From: Parabacteroides massiliensis
GTDB taxonomy: Bacteria; Bacteroidota; Bacteroidia; Bacteroidales; Tannerellaceae
NCBI RefSeq assembly: GCF_900155425.1
Contig: NZ_LT700190.1
Span: 186,001-250,000, forward strand
Direction of reading: 5' to 3'
DNA length: 64,000 nucleotides
This document shows, piece after piece, positions 27,101-34,726 of this stretch. Positions within the stretch are counted from its first letter, which is position 1; each line of letters opens with the position of its first letter. A program made the translations under genes and the position numbers. The notes under the pieces are model-generated. The model did not search any database. It was given only the letters and a program-made list of their open reading frames with translations, and was not told where the DNA came from.

Positions 27101-27348
27101 TCGCCATACGAATTGTCTTCGTCAAAGTCTTCGGGTTCATTCGCTCTGTTTGAAGAGTTATTCAAATCAACTTCGGAATGTTCGGTCCAAACTTCTGATT
27201 CACCATCATTAGTCAAGTCGTCATTGATAGCGACAAGATAAGCATCCGGTATTTCATCAGCACCTACATGCACAAATGAGTTCAAACAATCCGGATTATT
27301 TGCAGTCAATAACCCACATAAATAATCAGTAAGGTTTTGTTTATTCAT
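24172..27348 (-). CDS. NACHT-domain NTPase (STAND-type)
   Basis: A 1058-residue protein. Residues about 1-40 form a small helical N-terminal domain, followed by an acidic Asn/Asp/Glu-rich linker (43-92). Walker A GNPGSGKTT lies near residues 111-119 and the NACHT Walker B FLFLDGLNEV near 179-188. Residues about 300-830 are helical and may act as the sensor. The last 130 residues contain two short beta-rich modules (LEVVDTRVIVQFRN and KIGDKVRFFPVLNR), like OB or cold-shock folds. NACHT NTPases are established antiphage sensors in bacteria (bNACHT) and also occur as regulators. No membrane segment or recognisable effector domain is seen in the protein itself. It could act with the CHAT protein downstream. 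Confidence 0.85.
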   Translation of the reverse strand: MNKQNLTDYLCGLLTANNPDCLNSFVHVGADEIPDAYLVAINDDLTNDGESEVWTEHSEVDLNNSSNRANEPEDFDEDNSYGDDGVGENDINVIRPAMDVILQERQAVILGNPGSGKTTLLQYVLHSMARCCMDNGMRTDVPVYIPLKELSPSVSLENWLESFISRSDFGDAFSRGAVFLFLDGLNEVLPSVYDSTIRTISQFMKVYPDCGVVITSRLYGYSGQLDIPSFLLQGLTDDNICSYIQKRIGDSGLFQYIKGHKKLHEQSRNPLLLNMFVSLWLSCGYLPKARLHLYDEFISYQLQKGGVVSNDDRQIVVDSLSRLAYSMRSYGYLSDSITGLDSIVSDWMDPDRVGEVTRMLMDSGLLSVTSKGIDFWCISFIHETFQEYFSTLYIYRDYVATGHLCVDFSLPEWGESLKMLTESLSLRADTDKLSGFLGIVCSQFEMGSKTDCFNDRLDRLFSTLSECFPHSPSLSALMEQYLFLNMKNFLKLPSYYRTVARFDQICSSLAVLGSSKLTGILFRSYKWLQYWLYDVDSLEYLGAKCLIPPTKVILQYLDAFPNKMEIYMYMQDIRTQYGCFESINLRLKYLMVYLANHMNREECREMYLAIGDMDALLRTSDMDFVERETEGKANILFPHLSSSLKVISPEAVIRFYQMMFGRMCRENQMCLLDSEVLADFILRCPGLDEVLLRESQFQKYQDQILAACFMVPCQYLSDYYFKLLPVLRDSIQLRSIHSVTSIIWYKAADGLFYLQLDIPNLSDGTDNEFQQLKKQYPDVRLRKIQLNYFAIDAELTEGTPQGVIKIEPNYTVDHEIIPIKRENRIIILCAQKTSYKPKNKYSVCMDGTTYLLKCCQKISVRMVNSYQMNNQVVEYSIKKGFNKELFRDYYYYFRADEVEPWQLDCSANLSYRLKAKLGLLGRLLDTVPAIDKLAVVLEVVDTRVIVQFRNKATLSRFPQRYTVLKPGDIVFKYESKLYKIENQMLLDNVAMVHGEVVSKNGDNLFIAFPDNEYNKDYYYFDVNQEFKIGDKVRFFPVLNRANRFYGSPLACLVRKDEA

Positions 27349-27649
27349 AATAAGATAAATGTTATGCCGTAACCGGACAAGCTATCGGCAATTCTTACTA
27401 TAAAGTTGTCCAATTACAAAGTTATTGATTTTAAAATAAACGTAAAAGAAAAAGGCAAGGTTAATGATAATACAGCAAAAATGCAGTCCACTAATCAGTT
27501 AGGTGTTTAGCTCATAATACTGCATAAGCTGAAAAAGGAGGTTCGATAAAAGTTGCGAAAGACTTCAGTTCCCATATCGTTACTGATATAATAGGAACAA
27601 GAAACGGTACAACAGGTTATATTTCAGTAATTTGCACAATTTTTCATAC
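27349..27649. other. Intergenic region between the NACHT gene and the integrase
   Basis: I see no gene. It must hold the promoter of the minus-strand NACHT gene and the left end of the integrative element, but I could not find a matching attachment-site repeat at a candidate right end. Confidence 0.4.
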
Positions 27650-27679
27650 TTGGAGACAACTCGCTTGATATTAACTTTG
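27650..27679 (+). promoter_or_regulatory. Promoter of the integrase gene
   Basis: TTGG at 27650-27653 and the perfect -7 element TAACTTTG at 27672-27679 lie 17 bp before the ATG. Confidence 0.65.
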
Positions 27680-27695
27680 TAACAATCAAAAAAGT

Positions 27696-28943
27696 ATGAA
27701 AACGAGTATGAGCAGATCGACTTTCAAAATCCTCTTCTACGTGAAGAAGGGCAGCGAGAGAGCCAACGGCTATCTCCCCCTGATGTGCCGTCTTACGGTG
27801 GACGGCGAAATCAAGCAGTTCAGCTGCAAGCTGGACGTACCCCCGAAACTTTGGGACGTGAAAACGGCACGTGCCACCGGCAAGAGCGTCGAGGCACAGA
27901 AAATCAATGCGGCGGTTGACCGGATACGTGTGGACGTGAACCGTCGTTACCAGGAACTGATGCAGTCCGACGGCTATGTCACTGCTGCCAGGCTGAGGGA
28001 TGTCTACCTCGGACTGGGCGTGAAACGGGAGACTTTGCTGAAACTCTTCGAACAGCACAACGAGGAGTTCATCAAGAAAGTGGGACACAGCCGCGTACAG
28101 GGGACATACAACCGCTACCGTACCATATACAAGCACCTGTGCGAGTTCGTCCCGAAAGTGTACCGACGTGACGACATCCCCCTGAAGGAACTCAACCTGA
28201 CCTTCATCAACAACTTCGAGTATTTTCTGCGTACGGAGAAGAAATGCCGCACCAATACCGTATGGGGTTACATGATCGGGCTCAAGCACATCATCTCCAT
28301 CGCCCGCAACAGCGGTGCACTTCCCTTCAATCCCTTCGCCGGGTACATCAACTCCTTCGAGAGCGTTGACCGGGGCTACCTGACGGAGCGTGAGATACAG
28401 ACGCTGATGGAGGTCCCGGTGAAAAGCGGGACCTGCGAACTGGTACGTGACCTCTTCATCTTCTCGGTGTTTACCGGACTGGCATACGCAGACGTGAAGG
28501 CGCTGACGACTGACCGGCTCCAGACCTTCTTCGACGGCAACCTCTGGATCATCACCCGCCGGCGGAAGACGAACACCGAGTCCAACATCCGCCTGCTGGA
28601 CGTTCCCAGGCGCATCATAGAGAAGTACAAGGGGCTGTCCAAGGACGATCATGTATTTCCGGTACCGAGCAGCAGCAGATGCAACGTCATATTGAAGGAA
28701 CTTGGTAGGCAGTGCGGTTTCAAGATACGGCTGACCTACCATGTTGCCCGGCATACGAACGCCACCACCGTGCTGCTCTCGCACGGTGTGCCCATCGAGA
28801 CCGTAAGCCGTCTTTTGGGTCATACGGATTTGAAAACCACCCAGATATATGCCCGGATAACCAACCAGAAGATCAGCAGCGACATGGAAGTCCTGTCCCA
28901 TAAGCTGGAAAAGATGGAGAAGGAGATATGCGATGCCATCTGA
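27696..28943 (+). CDS. int: Tyrosine integrase of a Bacteroides integrative element
   Basis: A 415-residue tyrosine recombinase. An N-terminal arm-binding domain (FKILFYVKKGSERANGYLPL) and a core-binding SAM-like domain (residues about 110-210) precede the catalytic domain. Visible catalytic residues are HVARHT (His-x-x-Arg), LLGHTDLKTTQIYARI with the nucleophile Tyr, and a Lys-containing beta-hairpin RRRKTNT. The first catalytic Arg is replaced: FTGLAYADV stands where most recombinases have GLR. The same loss of the first Arg is established for IntDOT of CTnDOT, so it does not imply inactivity. GC content is higher than in the flanking genes, marking imported DNA. It reads into the element. 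Confidence 0.9.
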   Translation: MKTSMSRSTFKILFYVKKGSERANGYLPLMCRLTVDGEIKQFSCKLDVPPKLWDVKTARATGKSVEAQKINAAVDRIRVDVNRRYQELMQSDGYVTAARLRDVYLGLGVKRETLLKLFEQHNEEFIKKVGHSRVQGTYNRYRTIYKHLCEFVPKVYRRDDIPLKELNLTFINNFEYFLRTEKKCRTNTVWGYMIGLKHIISIARNSGALPFNPFAGYINSFESVDRGYLTEREIQTLMEVPVKSGTCELVRDLFIFSVFTGLAYADVKALTTDRLQTFFDGNLWIITRRRKTNTESNIRLLDVPRRIIEKYKGLSKDDHVFPVPSSSRCNVILKELGRQCGFKIRLTYHVARHTNATTVLLSHGVPIETVSRLLGHTDLKTTQIYARITNQKISSDMEVLSHKLEKMEKEICDAI

Positions 28944-29028
28944 GGGAAGGCATTTACGGGACGAGTGATTTTTCCCCTTCTTCATCAAAGTTCCGCCGTC
29001 CCCGCGGATCTGCGCGTTTTCCCTCCGG

Positions 29029-29072
29029 TTTCCGGCAGAAAATTTCCGTACGGTGAAATTTTCTGCCGGAAA
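29029..29072. repeat. 18-bp perfect inverted repeat in the integrative element
   Basis: TTTCCGGCAGAAAATTTC (29029-29046) and its complement (29055-29072) are separated by 8 bp with CGTACG in the centre. Further pairing is possible outside (GCGCGTTTT with AAAACGC). It is 85 bp after the integrase stop and may terminate it, or serve as a recombination or transfer site. Confidence 0.6.
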
Positions 29073-29177
29073 AACGCTCCGAATGCGCGGGTGACGGACG
29101 GGAAAATTGATTCAGAAGGCGAAAACTGCGACCGACGTAGTGCATGTGCGACAAGGAAAAAGGAAAAGAATTGTCCA

Positions 29178-29220
29178 GGAGCCCCTTTTCATGTCGGGAT
29201 ACGGCATGAAAAGGGGCTCC
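29178..29220. repeat. 16-bp perfect inverted repeat
   Basis: GGAGCCCCTTTTCATG (29178-29193) and its complement (29205-29220) form a hairpin with an 11-base loop, in the non-coding region of the mobile element. Confidence 0.6.
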
Positions 29221-29574
29221 GGCTGTGGTGAAGGCTCTCCTGCTCCCTCTGCATTGCATGTACGGGTGGTTTTGCCCATATCCACGTCCGCCGGTATTGC
29301 TTCTTTTCCGACAGCCGACCATCCTGTCACTTCCCTGTAATCCTCCTCAAAATCAACACCGCCGTATAAACTGCATGAAAACCCGGGCACGCTTCCTGTT
29401 TCCAATCCCATATCCATTCCTTCCGCAACATCACGTATTGCCGTTCTCATTTCATATCCTTGAATATTTCTCCAAACATACCGAAGACAGAAAAGCTGCA
29501 TGGAATCTAAATTCTCACCGGACAGACAATAGATAGAAGGAAGTAATCTGTCATCCTCATTTCTTGCGGCAAAA

Positions 29575-29704
29575 ATAGTTGTTTTTCAGGCCGGTCCCGC
29601 AAGGCGGCCCTGCGGGCTGGTTGCTCGTGAAAAAATCTTCCTCACGCTTCGCGTGAGCGTATTTTTTCACGGCAAGCCTTGCCGGAGACCGCCGAAAAAC
29701 AAAC
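29575..29704. repeat. Large nested stem-loop
   Basis: Outer arms TTGTTTTTC and GAAAAACAA lie near 29578 and 29695. Inside are GTGAAAAAAT and ATTTTTTCAC (29627-29636, 29661-29670), and innermost CTCACGC and GCGTGAG with a three-base loop (29641-29657). The nesting suggests a structured RNA or a protein-bound cruciform upstream of the sigma-like gene. Confidence 0.5.
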
Positions 29705-29789
29705 TGGATGAAGCACAAGAAATAAGAATGCCTACCCGTGTAGGCCATGTATAACGTACAAATGTACGACTCAAAAAAAACATAAGGCT

Positions 29790-30350
29790 ATGGCAGACAA
29801 GAGCGCAGAAAAGGAAAGACTGTTCAACGAGTGGTTCACAAAATCCTATGACAGGTTGAGAGGGACGTTACGCCGGTACGGAATGCTGGACGAGGACAAT
29901 TTCCATGACACCTACCTTTTCGTAAGAAGGCAGGTGCTGGTTCCCGGAAAGGACATAACGGACTATGACGCGTATTTCATCGGATGCTACAAAAAGGCGG
30001 CCCTGGTAAAGATTAAAAGGGAGAACCGGTATGCACACCCTGAAGATGATTTCTTCCTCCGATGTGGCGAGGAGGCAAAATTCCTTTCCGAGGACGACCT
30101 GAACGGGTGCGAGAGGCTGGTTAAGGACATACTGCGTTTCGTAAGGCAGAAGTTCTCCTACGAGGAATACCGGATGTTCATGCTTCGGTTCTATGAGGCG
30201 CAGTTCTCGTTCAAGGCACTGGCGGAATGCATGGGTATCTCGGCATCGGCCATATCGCAGAAAGTATGCAGGATAGTGGACGCGGTACGTACCCACAGCG
30301 GTTTCGCATGGAGAAGCCGGATGCTGGCGGTGGAAAGCTTCATGTATTGA
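29790..30350 (+). CDS. Sigma-70-like DNA-binding protein of a mobile element
   Basis: A 186-residue protein. Its N-terminal half resembles sigma region 2 (LFNEWFTKSYDRLRGTLRRY, then DNFHDTYLFVRRQ) and its C-terminal half ends in a region-4-type HTH (FSFKALAECMGISASAISQKVCRI). The layout matches ECF-like or sigma-like proteins commonly found next to integrases in Bacteroides integrative elements, where their role (element gene expression or excision control) is unproven. It is followed 38 bp later by another small element gene. The start is clear: ATG at 29790 after an A-rich leader. Confidence 0.65.
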   Translation: MADKSAEKERLFNEWFTKSYDRLRGTLRRYGMLDEDNFHDTYLFVRRQVLVPGKDITDYDAYFIGCYKKAALVKIKRENRYAHPEDDFFLRCGEEAKFLSEDDLNGCERLVKDILRFVRQKFSYEEYRMFMLRFYEAQFSFKALAECMGISASAISQKVCRIVDAVRTHSGFAWRSRMLAVESFMY

Positions 30351-30388
30351 AAAACGAAAACAGTTCAACCGATAAAAGAAAGACAATT

Positions 30389-30781
30389 ATGGCACTGATA
30401 GTATACAACAGGGAAAACTCCCGTCCGCAGGAAGTCACATACAAGGGAAAGCGGACCATCAACCTTGACAGCAGGGGAACCGTCTATCTGTCAAAGACGA
30501 TGTCAATCGAATTGGGAATCCTCGGCGGTGGACGGGTGAACTTCGCCCACGATGACGAGACGGGTGACTGGTATATCTGCCGGGCCGACGACAGCGAGGG
30601 GTTCATCGTCTGGAAGGATAAAAGATGCGCAAGGTTCTCGGCCGGGTTTATCGTGCAGAGGCTCATGCGGCAGGCGAAGGTGGAGAGGAAGAGCGTGCAG
30701 TTCATGATGGCGAGGATGCCGGTAGAGATTGGCGGGGTGGCCTATTACAAGATACTGCTCTCGAATCCGATACTCAGATAG
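30389..30781 (+). CDS. Mobile-element protein of unknown function
   Basis: A 130-residue protein starting MALIVYNRENS; the ATG at 30389 is chosen because the upstream frame overlaps the previous gene. Its pattern (TINLDSRGTVYLSKTMSIELG, then VNFAHDDETGDWYICR) suggests two beta-rich halves like a small DNA-binding or AbrB/SpoVT-like fold. I am not certain of that. Proteins of this size next to the sigma-like gene are typical of Bacteroides elements. No function can be given. Confidence 0.6.
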   Translation: MALIVYNRENSRPQEVTYKGKRTINLDSRGTVYLSKTMSIELGILGGGRVNFAHDDETGDWYICRADDSEGFIVWKDKRCARFSAGFIVQRLMRQAKVERKSVQFMMARMPVEIGGVAYYKILLSNPILR

Positions 30782-31162
30782 AGGCATGGGCCGGAGTAGT
30801 CTGGCTGTATATGACATGATGGAGACAGGCGCATCCGACGGGACAGGAGCCCGGAGGGTGTGCCTGTTTTTATGCGCCGCCATGTTTACACACGGACATG
30901 CGGTTGTCACCGGCCGGCATAAGGTCACTCCGGCAAGACCGGGAAACAACATTGCCGGCGGATAATGATATCAGTACGGGATGTGCCGCCATTACAGGAA
31001 CGGACCGTTCCACCGATACACGGGCAGCCCGCCCCAATTTCAGAATAACATAATGACATAATAAAATAAGGGTCTTTTTTTATAATGGAATCCCCGTATC
31101 TTATTGCCATACCGGAAAAATGTTTCCATGTCCCGCCATGTTATGCCAATGTCGTCACCGGA
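30782..31162. other. Gene-free stretch in the integrative element
   Basis: No convincing coding region is seen. It contains a short dyad CCGGCAA...TTGCCGG near 30931-30959 and a T-run around 31075 that may terminate one of the converging transcripts. Confidence 0.45.
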
Positions 31163-31576
31163 TCATAATTTATAAAGAAAACACTCTGTGTATAAATACT
31201 TTATGAGCAAATTAAAGTCGTTCATCCGGTGGAAAGAAAACGCCTCCCTGTAGCAGCCGTCAAGCAGCTTCTCGATGTCGGAAGAACGGTACAGTATCTT
31301 GCCGCCTAGCCGGGTGAAGGCAAGCAGACCGCTGTCCCGGTACTGTTGCAGGCTGCGGCGGCTCACTTTCAGCTTTTCAGCCAGTTCGCGGTCCGTATAG
31401 AAGTTCTCGCCCGCCATCGCCGGTGACCTGCCGGCAAAGAGACGCTCCATGGAAACGGAGAGACGCTCGACGGTAGAGAAGAACTCTCTTATATGCTCGC
31501 TGCTCTCACGGGTGAGCAGACGGTTATCGGTATTCATCATGACTTGATCTTTTTTTGTTCGACATTCGTTTTTCAT
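31163..31576 (-). CDS. Excisionase-like HTH (MerR/HTH_17) protein
   Basis: A 137-residue protein. The core FYTDRELAEKLKVSRRSLQQ followed by YRDSGLLAFTRLGGKILYR is the winged HTH_17/excisionase pattern used by Xis-type proteins of Bacteroides conjugative and mobilisable transposons. It would bind the ends of the element or the promoters of excision genes. Its start (31576) is 6 bp after the stop of a second protein of the same type; an internal ATG at 31540 is an alternative start. The pair forms a two-gene operon on the minus strand. Confidence 0.75.
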   Translation of the reverse strand: MKNECRTKKDQVMMNTDNRLLTRESSEHIREFFSTVERLSVSMERLFAGRSPAMAGENFYTDRELAEKLKVSRRSLQQYRDSGLLAFTRLGGKILYRSSDIEKLLDGCYREAFSFHRMNDFNLLIKYLYTECFLYKL

Positions 31577-31582
31577 GGCCTT

Positions 31583-31894
31583 TCAGATCGACCTTCCCAT
31601 ACTTTCAGCCCGCTTGCGGCGCTCCTCCACTATCCGGATGATACTTTCCACGTCCCCGGGCTTGTAATAAGTCTTGTGACAGATCTGTGTGTATGCCAGC
31701 GTGCCGTTGTCACGGAGGGTCTGCAGGGTTCTCGGGCTGACCTTCAGCAGCAGGCACACCTCCTGGTTGTCCAGCCATTTCTTCTCCTCTATGTCGCCGT
31801 ACAGCTGGCAGAGGGTGTCCAGCCGGTCCGCGAACGTCCGGAAGGCCGAGAGCATCGCCTCGAAGGTCCTTGCCTCAATGTTCACTATTTCCAT
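31583..31894 (-). CDS. Excisionase-like HTH protein, second copy
   Basis: A 103-residue protein starting MEIVNIEARTFEAML. The ATG at 31894 matches the usual start of this family better than an upstream one. Its core WLDNQEVCLLLKVSPRTLQT then LRDNGTLAYTQICHKTYYK is a winged HTH of the same fold as its neighbour. Tandem pairs of these small proteins are standard in Bacteroides integrative elements, where one or both are excision factors. Confidence 0.75.
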   Translation of the reverse strand: MEIVNIEARTFEAMLSAFRTFADRLDTLCQLYGDIEEKKWLDNQEVCLLLKVSPRTLQTLRDNGTLAYTQICHKTYYKPGDVESIIRIVEERRKRAESMGRSI

Positions 31895-32316
31895 AATCAC
31901 TGTAATTTCAGGTTTGACATCTGTTTCATTCTCTCTTCGGATCCGGATTCCGTGCCGCAATTTAGTGAATCCCAGCGGAACATCCTGAATTTCAAGACAG
32001 GATGACTACCTTTGACACCATATGCGTGCCTGTTTCATCCGCAAAGTAAATGATTGTTCCCGGATATGGTTCCGGCCCTTCATCAGATGTCATTATATGT
32101 CATCAGATGTCCGGAATAGATATTCAATTGGAATCGAAGCGATCTTTCTTTTTCATAAGATGTACTTTTATTGATTTATACAATAGAAAGATGCGCCAAA
32201 TGTTATCGTGGAGACGCTTATGAACATGACGGATGTCCATCAGTTTTGTCCCATCCCGGTAAAGAGGCCGGTTATCAGGATGTTCTTCCATATCCGGACT
32301 GAAAGATGCCTGCCGG

Positions 32317-32346
32317 ACAAACACTGATGCGGGCATCAGTGTTTGT
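32317..32346. repeat. Perfect 14-bp hairpin, oriT or control-site candidate
   Basis: ACAAACACTGATGC (32317-32330), GG, then the exact complement (32333-32346). Followed by no T-run, so it is not a classic terminator. Confidence 0.55.
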
Positions 32347-32370
32347 AACCGGCCATTAATAATTATAACC

Positions 32371-32404
32371 AACCATTAATGACCGGTTATAATCATTAAT
32401 GGTT
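32371..32404. repeat. 12-bp dyad with ATTAAT cores
   Basis: AACCATTAATGA (32371-32382) and its complement (32393-32404). A third partial copy of the motif (GGCCATTAAT) precedes it at 32351-32360, giving a small cluster of related sites. Confidence 0.5.
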
Positions 32405-32637
32405 GCAATCGGTCTTTAGTGATTGCAACTGCATCCGTAAAGTTCATGCCCTGCTTCCGATGCGTATAATAATGAAGTTCTCACCGTCCGTACACCCTGA
32501 AGCAGAGAATGATACAGAAGAATACGCCAACAGAACCCTAAGTGTCGATCCGTCTGTTTTTTATCGTTTTATTTGCCGGCGACAATCGGTTTCCCGGTAT
32601 ATGGGAAACCATCGTATCAACGTAAATCCAAGTTTCT

Positions 32638-33015
32638 ATGAAAGAAGGAAAAGAAGACATGCCCCTTGTGGGAAAAACGATGGCGGAAGGACATACGCAC
32701 CGTATGGCCGTCCTGTGTGAGAAGTTGGGAAGTACCCTCAGGGAGATACTTGACGGAACCTGCCCACAGCCGGCAAAGCCGGAGAAGGCACCGAAGCGCC
32801 CGGCTTTGGAAAAGTATCGGGAAACTTATCTCATTCCCCCTAAAATCAAGGGACCTAAAGCCGTGTTCATCAGTGAGGAAACTCGTAGTGCCCTGGACAT
32901 GATCGTCCTGAGACTGGGCTGCCGGGGAATGAGCGTATCCGGGCTGCTGGAGAATCTGGCAAGACGGCATCTTGAAACCTACCGGCAAGACATCGAACGC
33001 TGGAGGAAACTTTAG
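32638..33015 (+). CDS. DUF3408-like mobile-element protein
   Basis: A 125-residue protein. The C-terminal half (YLIPPKIKGPKAVFISEETR, then MIVLRLGCRGMSVSGLLENL) matches the pattern of DUF3408 proteins of Bacteroides conjugative transposons, which resemble ribbon-helix-helix DNA-binding proteins. The N-terminal part is basic and Pro-rich. These proteins sit just before mobilisation genes in many elements, and here the next gene is mobC. A role in transfer or partition is inferred from position only. Confidence 0.65.
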   Translation: MKEGKEDMPLVGKTMAEGHTHRMAVLCEKLGSTLREILDGTCPQPAKPEKAPKRPALEKYRETYLIPPKIKGPKAVFISEETRSALDMIVLRLGCRGMSVSGLLENLARRHLETYRQDIERWRKL

Positions 33016-33311
33016 AGTACCGGTGACTGTCAGACCGTGTGAATGACTGCCGGTCGTATATCAGCCGGAACGGATGACTGTAGAAAATATAGGTACACCT
33101 CCGGCGGATATACTTTCATTGTCACCTTCCGGACCAGGAATGGAAACGGTTATCTGAAACCATTGATATTAATATTTCCTGTTGTTTTGAAGGGTAGATT
33201 CTGTAATAGTAATAGCAAGGTTATGTTTCCGGATTCCCGAAAACCCTTGCTCCCCAGCGCCCGGCGGTTGCAGGGAGGGTAAATCCACTCCCGCCGGTCG
33301 CAGATTTTGGA
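33016..33311. other. Spacer between the DUF3408 and mobC genes
   Basis: About 295 bp with no gene that I can support. Confidence 0.4.
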
Positions 33312-33734
33312 ATGAAAGAAGTACGGACGAAAAAGAAAAAACATATGACAAAGGATATGAATGAGATGAAGAAAAAACGCGGCCGTCCGGCACTGGGCAG
33401 GACGCGGAAGCTGACCAAGGGAGTGACAGTGAAGTTCTCCCCCGTCAGCTACGAGGCTCTCAGATTCAGGGCAAAGAAGTCCGGCCGGAGTCTGGCGGTC
33501 TATATCAGGGAGGTGGCACTGGCGGCCACCGTTACGGCAAGGCATACGCCTGAAGAGAATGCGCTGCTGCGCAGCCTGGCGGGAATGGCGAACAATCTGA
33601 ACCAACTGACAAAGCTCTCGCACCAGACAGGCTTTTACAGGACAAGGCTGCTGATAGACGGGCTGCTGGGAAAGCTGAAGCGGATCATGGTCTATCTTCT
33701 CGGTATGTTGAGCGACAGTCCTTTCAAGTTCTGA
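33312..33734 (+). pseudogene. mobC: MobC relaxosome protein, 3' truncated by rearrangement
   Basis: The N-terminal 127 residues are typical MobC: a basic lead (KKKRGRPALGRTRKLTK), a ribbon-helix-helix core (VTVKFSPVSYEALRFRAKKS), then AVYIREVALAA and ANNLNQLTKLSHQTGF. An ATG at 33345 is an alternative start. Native sequence stops at about 33690 (KLKRIM). The last 14 codons (VYLLGMLSDSPFKF) are the antisense of a rhuM gene. The relaxase gene that normally follows mobC is absent. The element therefore has been cut here and can no longer mobilise itself. Confidence 0.75.
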
Positions 33735-34106
33735 CAAACGTTTATTAATGGAATACCCCTTTAAAAGATAATCCTTTAATACACTATTCGCCCATTTCCT
33801 AAAAAGGGTTGCGTTCTTGCTATTAACCCGATATCCTATTGACAGAATCGCATCAAGATTATAATATTTAGTAGTATATCTCTGTTTGCCGTCATTACCC
33901 ATATGTTCCAAAATGGAACATGTGCTATCTATATCAAGTTCGCCGCTTTTGTAAATGTTGTTCAAATGTTTGGTAATAGCTGGCCTTTTAGTCCCGAACA
34001 AGTCGGCTATTTGTTCTTGTGTCAGCCAAACGGTTTCATCTTCCAACCTCACTTCCAACTTGACCGCTTCATCCGGCTGGTATAATATGATTTCTCCCTG
34101 TTCCAT
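33690..34106 (-). pseudogene. rhuM: RhuM family protein, 3' truncated
   Basis: The first 139 residues are clearly RhuM: EDETVWLTQEQIADLFGTKR, HLNNIYKSGELD, KYYNLDAILSIGYRVNS, and SELERTVAQHTEKID. After about 33690 the frame happens to stay open for 180 more codons through the antisense of mobC to 33150, but that part (HDPLQLSQQPVYQ onward) is not RhuM. RhuM proteins carry a Bro-N-like DNA-binding domain and occur near restriction systems and in virulence islands. The remaining part would keep the DNA-binding domain fused to an artificial tail. It starts 3 bp after the gene upstream. Confidence 0.75.
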
Positions 34107-34109
34107 TGC

Positions 34110-34439
34110 TTACTTACCTTTTCTTAATTCATCAAGCCTCTGCATCGCACCGCTGAACTTCTCACCAAACATCATATCATCGGGCAAAACAAACCAGGTG
34201 GGAATACCTCTCGACTGTGGATTACCTATACATTCATCTTGCCCGTTCTGTTTGCGGTAATCGTCCCATTCACTATAAGCGATGTTCCAACGAATACCTA
34301 ATTTATAGGTATTTTCCCATTTAATAATAGCCAGTGAATAGGCCGGATCATCTTTGCCGTCATAAATCACTTCTACAACTTCAACCACCCCTTTAGGGGA
34401 ATTTATAAACTTCGGATTTTTATACGAATAAGTGCTCAT
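34110..34439 (-). CDS. Small conserved protein upstream of rhuM
   Basis: A 109-residue protein with no signal peptide. It is rich in Trp and Tyr (IIKWENTYKLGIRWNIAYSE, then GIPTWFVLPDD) and looks like a small soluble alpha/beta protein. I do not know a function. It is translationally linked to rhuM (3 bp between stop and start), and the AT-rich region upstream contains a Bacteroidetes-type promoter region facing it. Confidence 0.6.
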   Translation of the reverse strand: MSTYSYKNPKFINSPKGVVEVVEVIYDGKDDPAYSLAIIKWENTYKLGIRWNIAYSEWDDYRKQNGQDECIGNPQSRGIPTWFVLPDDMMFGEKFSGAMQRLDELRKGK

Positions 34440-34644
34440 GTCTTTTATTTTTTATTTATAGCACACAAAGATACTCAAAAACAAATATATACATATATAC
34501 ATACGTATGATTAACGTATAAAAACATTTATGGTTATTCTAATCTTTGATTAATTCCGGTACAGAAACAAAACGTACCGAAAGACGGAAACAGGATTTAT
34601 TTCGGTACGCTTCCCCGATCGGCACAAAAAACACGCAAAAAACG

Positions 34645-34694
34645 AAAAATACTACTTTTAGTATTTTAGTATATTAGTATTTTAACTATATTTG
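34645..34694 (+). promoter_or_regulatory. parA promoter with iterated AGTATTTT sites
   Basis: Three tandem copies of the 9-bp unit AGTATTTT(T)/AGTATATT(A) (about 34659-34684), with a further TACTACT before them, abut the perfect -7 element TATATTTG (34687-34694). Such arrays are typical of autoregulated partition operons and may be a centromere. Confidence 0.6.
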
Positions 34695-34726
34695 CGGACA
34701 TGACAACCATTTAAAAAACTGAATTT

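Larger units (their letters stand above)
31895..32637. other. Non-coding region with several dyads, between HTH and mob genes
   Basis: No gene is seen. The strongest signals are a perfect 14-bp stem with a two-base loop (32317-32346) and a 12-bp dyad (32371-32404), described separately. The place, between excision-type and mobilisation genes, is where an oriT or control region would be expected. Confidence 0.5.

Noticed and set aside
27624-28988. 454-codon minus-strand open frame
   Set aside because: It is the antisense of the tyrosine integrase, whose plus-strand frame has all family motifs. The long opposite frame is a by-product of its GC-rich codon use.
29112-29501. 129-codon minus-strand frame downstream of the integrase
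   Set aside because: It runs through the inverted repeat at 29178-29220 and encodes no recognisable protein; the region looks non-coding.
33150-33690. C-terminal half of the 318-codon RhuM frame
   Set aside because: It is the antisense of mobC and not related to RhuM; the frame stays open by chance.
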